Of a DNA stretch of 64,000 nucleotides, positions 1-10,100 are shown one piece after another. The notes below the pieces were generated by a model. That model saw nothing but the letters and a program-made list of their open reading frames with translations, ran no database searches and was not told the origin of the DNA. The first letter of the stretch is position 1, and each line of letters begins with the position of its first letter. The DNA comes from Malania oleifera. Taxonomy: Eukaryota; Streptophyta; Magnoliopsida; Santalales; Ximeniaceae. The translations under genes were made by a program, and so were the position numbers. The DNA lies in the NCBI RefSeq assembly GCF_029873635.1, contig NC_080423.1:100378991-100442990 (forward strand), given 5' to 3'.

Positions 1-802
1 CCTTCATTGTTTGACTTAATCTTCTGAATGATTAGTTGCTGTACCAAAAATTTTAGCAAATGATTTTTGAAGCTTCACGAACCTGTATTTCAGCAGCATT
101 TTACCTTGCCCACCATGAAACCAGATAGATGGTTTGGTTTGATCGATAACATTTTTTTCTGTGCATGGTTAACAACCTCTAGTCAAATTCAAGAAGCAAT
201 CTTAAAATATGATATCAGTTGAGAATAAATGCTGCTCTAGTGCTATAATAGTTATGATTGTTGGTGGAGATGTGATGCAGGGACAAAAGGAGTGGGGCAG
301 CTGATGGTTGATGGTGATCTATCTAGTACCTATAGTTTGTCTTGTGGCCCATGTCTTGTGCATGAAAACTAACACATTTGCTCTTGAGAAGAACTCAATT
401 TAACTTTTCCCCGGGCTTAGTGCATCAGAAAGATTGCAAACTGTGCCTGTTGGGGGAAAAGTCTACCAAATTGACATTATTGGTTTTCTATGCTTTCCTA
501 GACCATTGTCATCTCTCTCTTTTTCCCCTCTCATTAAAGCGCTTGTTATCACTTATTAGATGGCTATACTATTGTTGTATGCGAGCCATCTAATCTTAAC
601 ACTGGCATGATTATTGGCCTTGTTGATATGGTGATGCCTAATGACCAATGCAGAGTCATGTAATAGCATGTAAACGTGGCTGTGCCTCTTTAGGACTAAC
701 ATGAATGACTGCTGGCAATGGAAAATAGACAAAATAGAATAGTTGTATAATTTCTCAGAATGCAACAAAGCTAGAGCTTCACAGAACTTTTCCTACTTTC
801 AG
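1..802 (+). other. Intron of gene 1 (left-edge partial gene)
   Basis: This stretch lies upstream of the first recognisable exon and ends in a pyrimidine-rich tract and an AG at 801-802. No coding exon was recognised in it. Short open frames here have no recognisable protein character. It is read as intron of the gene continuing at 803. Confidence 0.5.
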
Positions 803-1085
803 GTCATCTGGATATGCTTTACTTCCTCAGGCACATAGACCATTGGCTGATTCTAACAGCATGGATTCTAGTGAAGGGCAAGCTGCTTCTGGGCTGCAAC
901 AAAACCAACAGTTCGCACTCCCAGGACATACTAATTTCCCCTTCTCTCAGTTTCCGCCCTCGACTTTTGTTCCTTTTCAGGCACCTGTCACCAATTTCAC
1001 ATCTGGAGTGAGATTGGGCAGTTATCCTAATTTACCGTTGGTGCAGTTGGAAGCTCAGAAAAAGCTTCTTGAAAATCAAATTGAG
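803..1085 (+). CDS. Gene 1, penultimate coding exon
   Basis: The acceptor AG is at 801-802 and the donor GT at 1086. The open frame runs from codon 804 to 1085 and reads straight into a stop if the donor is ignored, which supports splicing here. It encodes a Q/P/F-rich segment and the first half of the coiled coil. Confidence 0.72.
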
Positions 1086-3534
1086 GTATTTTAATTTCAT
1101 GTCCTGATCGTAGTTATATTTGAATTTCAAAATATTTATTTTAATTGATAATGCAAATATCCCTCATCTTAGCCCCCTTGACATTATGAATCCATATTGC
1201 TGAATCAATCATAGCTTTTGTCTGTAGTGTTTTAATGATAACATCATTACTTAAGCAGTAGCCATTTTTATCCATGTAATGTTTTTTGTCATTTTGCTTT
1301 TCATTTTTGTACCATGTTGGATTGCTTGTGTTGAGGCCTTGGGGCAGTGGGGCTAAATATGCTTGTGGGAGTATAAAATTGATTTATAGCTACTATATTG
1401 AATTTATATGGATTGTTTGAATATTATTTTTATTTTAATTTTTATGCAAGCAGCTATTATCTGTCCTGTGCATTATGATGTTATTTTTGAATGGGTGTAC
1501 ATTAATGGTTGTGACAAGAATTCATTACAGTGCAGATAATAAGCCTTTTCATGTTCAGAAAATGATGCTGCTCCCTGAAGCCTCCTTTCCCACCTTTTTG
1601 GTAGTTGGAAAAGGCCAGCCTTGGCTTTGGGGATGTGGTGGCTTAAACCAATTTTGTGGAGGAAAGGGCTTCCATACTGCCATGCTATGTGCTTATCCTT
1701 TATATGCAGATTCCTCTTCTGCATATTCTAACTTGTATGAACGGGAGTTCAATTAGAAGTCTTGACCAATGTTTTAAAAGGCGAAGGCATAAGGCGAGGT
1801 GTTTTAACCCTCAAAAGGCGAGGCGTAAGCCTTAAGGCATTGGGGGGCGTAAGCCTTTTGAGAATTTGTTTTTTAGGATAAAATTTATTAAATAAATAAA
1901 TTATATATATTTAAAATAAAGTAAAAAGTAAGAAAATCACAAATATAATGTAAAAAAGAAAAACTAGATGTACTTTGCAAAATACTTGTTGGTCATTCAA
2001 AAATTGCTCACTTGAAAACATGATATAAATCATGACAAAAGATAGCTATACCAGTACAAAGTTCAAACTATTTTCATGACGTAAGATACATGTGCAGTTA
2101 TTTTGGAAAGGTTGAGGTTCAAGAGTTTTAGAAATAAACTCATATTATGCCATTCCCTTTGTACAAACATGTAGTTAAAATTTTCTAACCAATTCTAACT
2201 TGAGAATCACACACCCAAAATGCGTAAGCCTCAACTAAAAAGGTGCAAAATGCGTCCTTTTTGCAAAAAATGCGTAAGCCTCAACATGTACTGCGTTAGC
2301 CTTTTTGGAATTTGGTATTTAAGATTGAACCTCAAGGCGTTTTAAGCATGCCTTGCCTTGAGGCTAGGCGAGCCTCAAGGCAAGCCTCGATTGAGCCTTT
2401 TAAAACACTGGTCTTGACTAGCTAAGTTTTCTGTCATAAACATTCAAATTTTTTTATAAAATTCCAAATATATTTTTTGAGAGTCAGGTTTTAAATTCTT
2501 TAATTTTCTATGTATTCTATAAACTGAATAGTGTGCTGTTAGTTGGTTTTGTTTAATGCACATGCCCCCCTCTCTCTCTCTCTCTCTCTCTCTGGAAGAA
2601 TGTCCTTCTTGGCCATCCTTATCTTGCTGTATATTCTTCACATATGTTTCTGTTTTAAAATGTTTCAACTAGAAAGTCTGAAAGTGGGAGGGTATTTTTA
2701 TTTTCAAAAGAGGTTGGAGACTAGGAGAGTATAATTTAAAGTTAAAACATAAAATGCCATACAAGCAGGCTATGATATGTTAATATATTGTGTCGTGTGA
2801 TTTTTCATGATTCTGTTTTGTGGGTGTGCGATGTACCTGCATTTGCACATGTTTATGTGTATTGACTGGTTAGATATTTGCTGTTTATGGTGTGTTCTCT
2901 AGAATGTTAGTTAGTTAGCCAAATAAAGGATGCATCAGTGAACTGTCAATATGTGCCCTGTTGAGAGCAATGCAGTTTCCCTCCCTCTGATGTGATGGCC
3001 CAAGTCAAGATGATCCATTTATTGCAGCCTTGGGTTTGTGTATGGCTAACTGATTTTGTTCGTGGGCAACTTAACTTAGGGATTGGCTACTTCATTTTAA
3101 ACTATCAGGTGTAGATAGATGCTAGGTTCTATCAATGCAACCCTGTTTGCATGCTGTGCACTTATATATCGAATGGCCAGTGACACATCATCAAGGTGAG
3201 GCATGGAACATGAATGTAGGAAATGAGTACATGATTAAGGGTTGCTTTCACATGCTTTAGCTGTATGTGCCATCTAAGGAAACCATGGTACTATTGGTAC
3301 CCTTGTATGCTGGTTCTACAGGGAGGGTTTCAATTTTTCATGTGGTGGCTCACTTCATTTTCCATTTAATATTTTTGCCAGGTTCTGAGAAACCAACTCC
3401 AACTTCTACAGAATCCCAAACACGAGGAGTGTGTGGATGCAGGTCCCTCAGCATCATCAGATGCTAAGGGAAAGTCTGTTGCTGCTGCATCTTCATCCGC
3501 TTCAGACTCTGGTCATCATGGGGAGGGAGATTAA
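803..3534 (+). CDS. 3' end of an unrecognised Gln/Pro/Ser-rich protein with a C-terminal coiled coil (two exons, 5'-partial)
   Basis: Two exons join cleanly: 803-1085 and 3382-3534, with GT at 1086 and AG at 3380-3381. The first visible base completes a split codon, so at least one exon lies upstream. The joined frame gives about 144 residues ending at TAA 3532-3534. The first part is rich in Gln, Ser, Pro and Phe and looks disordered. The exon junction lies inside a leucine-heptad helix (LEAQKKLLENQIE then VLRNQLQLLQN), which suggests a short dimerising coiled coil. The tail is Ser/Ala-rich and acidic (ending SGHHGEGD). This composition is common in nuclear regulators and chromatin-complex subunits, but I do not recognise the family and assign no function. 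The 2.3-kb intron holds a hAT-type MITE and a CT microsatellite. Confidence 0.72.
1767..2410. mobile_element. hAT-type MITE with GGCG/AAGCC-rich ends, in gene 1 intron
   Basis: The element is 644 bp. Its ends read CAATGTTTTAAAAGGCG and, inverted, CAGTGTTTTAAAAGGC. A perfect 8-bp direct repeat, gtcttgac, flanks it at 1759-1766 and 2411-2418. The 8-bp target duplication and CA(G/A)TG termini are typical of the hAT superfamily. Both ends carry clustered aggcg/aagcc motifs around an AT-rich middle. No transposase frame is present, so it is non-autonomous. Confidence 0.85.
2565..2594. repeat. (CT)n microsatellite
   Basis: An uninterrupted CT tract of about 13 units follows a short C run in the last intron of gene 1. 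Confidence 0.9.
3382..3534 (+). CDS. Gene 1, last coding exon
   Basis: It follows a T-rich tract and CAG ending at 3381. The 51 codons include the stop TAA at 3532-3534. It begins VLRNQLQLLQN, continuing the heptad pattern of the previous exon in phase 0, and ends in a Ser/Ala-rich acidic tail. Confidence 0.75.
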   Translation, partial: VLRNQLQLLQNPKHEECVDAGPSASSDAKGKSVAAASSSASDSGHHGEGD

Positions 3535-5321
3535 TGGACCTTTAAAGATGCATTGCGAGGAGAACATGAGGCTTTTTTCTTTGGGCAGAAGCTTAGCTCT
3601 GCTTCTTTAAAAGTTGGTTTTACTTTTCACTTGAGGTAAAGCAAGATGTAATTTTGTTGTACTGTGCCAAATTTATTTTCTAACAGTATGGTCATTGCGA
3701 AAAATACAAACCCTCATATTGATTTTATGACTGAATGTAAGATGAGCATCCGTAGTGCTGACAAATACATGCTTTTTCCTTCAATCCAGTGCTTCATTTG
3801 GAGGATGAATCATTTATTCTGTTTGGAACTGTAAATCCTATCTGCTAGTTTGGTACTTAGTAACAGGATGAAATCAAGAAGAATGTAATTAATTTTTTAC
3901 TTGATTTCATCATATCTGCTGTTCAAATTTTCATTTTATTCTATTCTTGTTCCTATTCCATTCCTCAGATTAAACGTGTGGAATGGGCCCTAGTACATCA
4001 CTGTCATGTTGTATTTGTCTGCTGGAGGTGCTATTAACTGGTTGATTGCCCTGCTGCCAACTTACTATGATGCTTGTTACATTTAGGTGGCAAGAGTCCA
4101 AAGTGGGTTTTATTTTTTTATATTTTATTTCAAAGTGACAGTGTCTTAGCCCCTTGGGTAATCCGATAGTAGGTTTGCCTCTTTATATTTCTTCATTTAA
4201 ATATTAAAATATTATATTGCCCCAAAATTAGAATATTCTAGTCACATATGGTTGAGCTTCATGTTCTCCTCTTCTATGGTGCCCACCTAAGCGCATGTTA
4301 ATATTTAATGTAACATTCTAAAAACAATAAAATACAAATTCTTTTTGGTTCATAATTAAAGTTTAGCTAATAAACAGCTACAGCAAGATAATTTAAATGT
4401 GAAATTAATTTGAAAAAATAAATTTAGTCAGAATTGCAAATGCAGGATTTAGGGGAAAAAGTTTCACATTTAGTTGGAATGTTTTTAGATAAATATAGTA
4501 TCTCAATAATTGATCAAATGTATATGTAGATTAAATATTATTTATATTTAGTAGATGGTTTTTTTTAACAATAAAATAAAATTTCATGTTATGATTATGT
4601 CAATGAATTAAAAGGTTGAATTTAAAAATGGTTCACATATTATTCCGATGGTTTTAGAGTTTATATTTATTAAAGCGTGCTTATAATTTTATTATCAATT
4701 ATTTATGTTATAATTTAATTATTATTTTTATTCATGTTTTGTCTATATATATTATTTTAAAAACAATATCAATCCGTAAAATGTTCAATAAATTAAATAT
4801 GCAACTTGATAATAATATAGAATCTATTTAATCAATTAGATAGGTAAAAATGAATTAACTTGTGTAAGATCAAGAAAAATAAATTTTACATATTTCATTG
4901 AAATGTCTTCAAGCATAATATCTTAAATAAATACATATGATATACATGTGTCTATTTTAAAAATAGTTTGAATTATTTTTATAATTCTAATGTACGTAAA
5001 CACTAGTATAACATGTTATAAATATTTTATAATTTTTAATAATTTAGATTTGAATTAATTTTACAATTTCATAATGAGTGGTATAATGTTAAAATATAAA
5101 TTAAAGAGTGAATATATTTGCAGCTTCTGTGAAAATAAGATAAGGGAGGGACAATTTAAATGATTTGGGCACTTGAGGTCACATAGTACACGAGTGAGGA
5201 AGAGTGAGTTAATTATTGTGAAGGATAATAAAAAGGATAAGAATAGATCTAAAATAATTTGAAATTAAATAATAAGGATTTAATGACCCTAAATTTATTG
5301 AAGGAAATTTTTCATAACTAC
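3535..5321. other. 3' untranslated and AT-rich intergenic sequence after gene 1
   Basis: The first few hundred bases probably hold the 3' UTR of gene 1; the exact polyadenylation site cannot be fixed. The rest is AT-rich with no recognisable gene. It is a tail-to-tail interval with the receptor gene. Confidence 0.5.
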
Positions 5322-5395
5322 ATAAATTGGCGGAAAAGGATTTGTGTAATTGACCATACCTAGTGGGACTTAAGGTTTGGTTTGTTATTATTATA
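5322..5395 (+). mobile_element. Probable RTE-type LINE 3' tail fragment
   Basis: The segment carries ggatttgtgtaattgacc, then cctagtgggacttaagg, then a TTATTATTA tail. This resembles the conserved 3' terminus of plant RTE LINEs, which end in a short tandem TTG/TTA-type repeat. No ORF remains. A related tail is at about 19120-19228. Confidence 0.5.
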
Positions 5396-5519
5396 TGTTA
5401 TTTTAAATAGAGGATAATGAAAATGAGAGTCAATAATTTGAATTAATTTTATATAAATGTAATATAAAGGTGTTGGGAAAGGATGATTGAAGTGGGACTA
5501 ATCACATGAAGAGGGGGGA

Positions 5520-5520
5520 G

Positions 5521-5553
<33 letters not shown>
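5520..5553. repeat. (AAT)n microsatellite
   Basis: About ten ATA/AAT trinucleotide units lie in intergenic DNA. Confidence 0.9.
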
Positions 5554-5556
<3 letters not shown>

Positions 5557-5814
5557 CGAATTGAGGACTCCCTTCAATTGCTGCTGCTAGGGAGAGAGAA
5601 AGAGAGACAAAAATATATGCAAAAAATATATTAGCCATTAAAGTTAGTGTAAACACATTGCCACCAAATGGTCATGGTTCAAAAAAAATACAAAAACCTA
5701 ACCAGCGGTAAAATATATATTTCATTCTATTATTGACTTATGCTATTGCAACGTATGAAAGTCTTGTATAAATAAATGAATATTTTTTTTGCATAAAATG
5801 GTATCATATACTTA

Positions 5815-6442
5815 GAATCTGTTTGGTACCATTGTTGTTTTTTGTTTTTTGTTTTTCTATAGTGAAAAAATATATTATAAAAACGTAATTATTTTTGTTG
5901 TCAGTTTTTTGTTTCTGTTGTTAGTTTTCAATTGTTTGCCAAAAAATTAAAATTAAATTTTATAATTTTCAATTGTTTTGACAACTTGCTATAAAAAAAT
6001 TTAATATTTAAAAATAGTTTTTGAGATTAAATTATTCATTTTATACACTTTTAAATTAAACTCAAAATTAAATGATCATATAAATTTAAATATAATTGAA
6101 AATATATACAAATTTCAAAAAATGATAATAAAATCAATTACAAAATACTTTTACTATTTTCCAATTGTCATGTCCAAAAAAATTTTATTGTAAAATAAAA
6201 TTTTAAAGTAGAACAATTAAGTAAAATGATTATAAGTAATTTTTTTATGTGTATTATTTATAATTTTATTATTTTAATCACATTTTTATAATATTTTTTT
6301 TTAAATGAAAATGAACCTTTTTTAAATTATATTAGTTTTATAAATCTTAACCAAATAGGTTGTTGATTTCTAATTTTTAATTTTTGTTTCTAATTTTTAA
6401 TTTTTATTTCCCTAATTTTTTACAGTAATACCAAACAACCGC
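5815..6442. mobile_element. Tourist-like (PIF/Harbinger) MITE
   Basis: The 628-bp element is flanked by TTA at 5812-5814 and 6443-6445. Its ends read GAATCTGTTTGGTACCATTG and, inverted, GCGGTTGTTTGGTATTACTG, so the TGTTTGGTA core is shared. A 3-bp TTA/TAA target duplication and a GTTTGGTA terminal core are typical of Tourist-like elements. The interior is AT-rich and non-coding. Confidence 0.72.
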
Positions 6443-6764
6443 TTAATTACTGTATATTTCTTTATGTCAAATAATGCTTTTGATATTAGTATAGAAGGAT
6501 ATGAGATTTGAGAATTGATTACTAGCCAATATTACAGAGTGTGTTCACAAATTTCACAAAAATACAAAAAGAAGTTGATGCCTAGAATTATTATTTTAAA
6601 CAAATTTACCGTTTTTAGGTTTACACTTTTTGTGGTTTTTTTAAAAAAAAAATTAATGACAGCTTCGAAATGAAACTCTTTAAAAATTATTTATCAAGAA
6701 ACTCGCTTCAATGATTACTAGTCATGGCAATGTGCGCAACGAGCCAATGATACTAATTTTATAA

Positions 6765-6800
6765 ATATATACACGCACACGTGTGTGTGCGTGTATATAT
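6765..6800. repeat. Perfect 16-bp-arm palindrome with GTGT loop
   Basis: The arms atatatacacgcacac and gtgtgcgtgtatatat are exact inverted copies separated by gtgt. The stretch also alternates purine and pyrimidine throughout, so it could extrude as a cruciform or adopt Z-DNA. Confidence 0.85.
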
Positions 6801-7139
6801 ATGTTACCTATTGTATTCCCATCGTGTCGCAACCTATATTTTAAGAATTTGATTTGCTCGCATATCAAAGTCATGCATATTTCCAGTTCCAACACCAAAT
6901 TTAAGTATCCATGGTCTGTTTCATTGAAGTATGGTAAAAATCCTTTTTAACTCTGCAAATGTTAAGCCATTTGACTATGCAAGTGACCGTGCTGCAGTGA
7001 ACCCTGATAAAGACAACATTACAGGAATGAAGCCATACACTATATGCTGAGTATAAATATTACAAGAATTCCTGAACTCCAATGCTCTTGCTGCATACTT
7101 TGTTAGCTGGCAACTGAAAATTGCCACGAAGGGGCAATT

Positions 7140-7176
7140 TCAAGCAGGAAGCTGAAGCCTCTCCTGATTCTTCCAG
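7140..7176 (-). CDS. ERD2: ERD2 exon 6 (C-terminus)
   Basis: It encodes the end of the cytosolic tail, [12 protein letters not shown], completing Ser204 across the junction. The stop TGA reads on the minus strand at 7140-7142. The acceptor CAG precedes 7176. Confidence 0.93.
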
Positions 7177-10100
7177 CTGAAGTACACAATCAGACAAGTG
7201 AATTAGCAAGGATGCAGTCCTCAAAAGACGTCAGAAATGTCATACTTGCATTTTAATTGGCCATGCAGGCAGAAAATTTACTCTTTCAATTGTTAAGCCT
7301 CTAAACTGACCATAGATTGATCTCTGTGGCAGCTTAGAAACCTTCCAACAAAACACCATGTTTCGAAACACTTTCACCAAAGCAATAGGGGTGGGGAGGG
7401 GGGGGAATCCAAATTGCAAGCTGTTTCCACTATTTTTTGTCCATTGATGATTCAAATAAATGTGGTGGGATTTGCCATTGCTACTTGAGAGTCAATCTCA
7501 CATCGTTTACCTTTCTCCCAAATGAAGAAAAAAAAGGATTTGACAGAGCAAAAGGTGTACAACAACAAAATCAACAAAGCCTTAGGTCTCACTAGGTGTG
7601 GTTTGCTATATGAAATCTTCTTCTATCATTTCTATAAATATTGCTTCCATTAAAAACTCTAAGGTAGTGTTTGGGAGCAAGGAAGGCTTGAATTTGGATT
7701 TGAGTAGATTTGAAAGAAACTCAAAACAATTTTGTATTACATTTCGCCCCAAATCCATATAAATCCAAATCTAAGTCTAAAAATTCATGCTCCCAAATGC
7801 AGGGAAAATAAAGCATGGAAGCTTACCTCTTTAGATAGTAGTAAAAGAAATCAGCATAGAGAGCAGTCTGAATGAAGCCGGAAACCCAAGCTGCATTTGG
7901 CATTTGACATGAACTCTTATTACAAGCAGTAACTTATGAAATTTTAAAATATAGCAAGCAAAAGTGAGAAGAACTTACGTATCCAGCGGACTAGGCGATT
8001 CTCTAAAAAGAAACGATAAACCCAATTAACCAGATATAAAGCCCGGTAAGCACTGCAGAAGGATGAACAACAAAATATGTCACTGTATAAAATTAAAATG
8101 GCAGAAGACTATTCAAATGAGCAAAACAAAGAGGAGAACTGTCAATTTGAATAAGGCAAGCAACAAATCAGATCAACCAAATTGCAAAATCAAACAGCAT
8201 ATGCCAGAAAACTAAACTTTATTTCATTTTCAAATGCTTTTTTTTTTTTTTTTTTGCTTTTTTGCAAAACATTATCGATTAATATAATAATACTTGGCGG
8301 AAACTAGAAATTAACCTCATTTCTGATGAATTTATGGCAGTATCCATTATCAAATACCATGTGAAATACAGAAGATAAAATTGATTTCAATCAAACATCA
8401 TAAAAAGAGGAGGAAGAGGGAGTTATTCCTGAATAATTAAATAGAATCAACAATTATTCTGCTTATTGCAACAACCAAATCAAGGTGCACAAATTTTCCA
8501 ATGCCCTCACGGTTTGGAAACAACTTCACTTAAAACAACATGAAGTGGACCAGGAGACTTCAGAGGGTACTCCTGATTAGGTCAGGGTTTTATCCATGGA
8601 TAATGTGCAAAAAACTGGGAAATTCCTGGCCAACAGACATTTTCTGGGTAAAGCAGTAGCAGCGTCATTTAATCACAAGCTACAGCACTGCTCTTGGGCA
8701 AAAAACCTGTGTTCCAGCCACCTGAGCACCGCATCAGAGCTCCATCAATTGGACGTGTACAACACTGATGACCTTCCTTCATGGTTGTGTGATTTATGAG
8801 TGGTTAAACCTGTCAGTACATCATTCTAAACCCTATTCCTCTTACCCAGCATCAGCATGGTATCAGAATTGTTTAAAGATTCTGATCGCACAAAGAACTG
8901 AAAGTTTCAGCAAACCCCCACCATGAAGTCCCTTCAGCTGCCCAGGAACAAAAATAGAGTACCTTAGGCCTTTAACATTGAAAACCCCAATTCCAAATAT
9001 TTACTCCAAAGCAGTGATCAATATTTCATCCAGTAGCAGAACTTCCAAAATGTCTTACTGCAAATGAAATTCTCCAATCAGACCACAAAAGAACAAATAC
9101 ATTCATAAATCCATTTTGTTGCCATCACTGTAATCCCAATCCACCAGTTCCACCCATGGTTCCTATCTAAAATATGATTAAAAAAAACACTTCCTAAAAC
9201 TGTCTTCTTCCATCTCAGATAGAACAGCTTGCCTTCAATATGGAATTTTTTTCCTGGCATATTCTTCCATCAGTTCAACTGAACATCAGCACAGCCGACC
9301 AGATGCCAAATCAAACTCCAAGTCGGGTACCTTCAAACCATTGGGCATTGAATTTGATTATATATATCATAAATAACAAAAATTCAAGTGCCATATATGT
9401 CTTTACTATGACAACTTCTTAATATTGTTATACGCAATACAATATATTGTTATATAAATAATTATATCAGATAATGCCCTCTGGGCTTGAAGTTGATCTG
9501 GATAAATTCAAACTCGGATTGTGCGCGTGTGTGCGTGTGTATAAAGTCGCTGGCATTGATCATAATACCATTGTCAAGACCATCATCAATGCTGCTGTGA
9601 ATGGCAACATACAACAGCTTCCAAGGAATAGTTGCTAGTACCTCCGCATCATCCTCATCTTTAAACATCACCACAATTTCACCATCTTCTTCCTTCACTG
9701 CATCCTCCACTACATTTACCTTCACTTCCACAATAGCATGGCAGCTGCCGACTCCACTTAACAGTGAAACCCCCCTGCCATAACAACATATCACCACTTC
9801 GAATGCAACTACACAACCTGAATATTGTTATTGTTGCATCCACTTTGACCAACACAACTCCCATATATTGCAATTATTTCTTCTAGACCATCTCAGTAAA
9901 TGCCACTGTATCATAGCAGAACTCTAAAAAATATTGTTGTAAAGTTAGAGATCGAGGAGAGAAGAATAAAAGAAATGAGAAGAGGAGAAGAAGAAAGTAA
10001 GAGAAAGGGGGAAGCAGTGGTATCCTGGATAGTTATGTACAGCTCCAGGTCTGCCCTCTTATATATTAATAATGATAAAATTCGTAAGTACAAAAATACC

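Noticed and set aside
7240-7455. 71-codon minus-strand frame in ERD2 intron 5
   Set aside because: It lies wholly inside an intron whose flanking exons join cleanly; no family resemblance.
9462-9797. 111-codon open frame on the minus strand in ERD2 intron 3
   Set aside because: No recognisable domain, no splice partners, and an overlapping Ser/Thr-rich frame on the other strand. It looks like a chance frame in low-complexity sequence.
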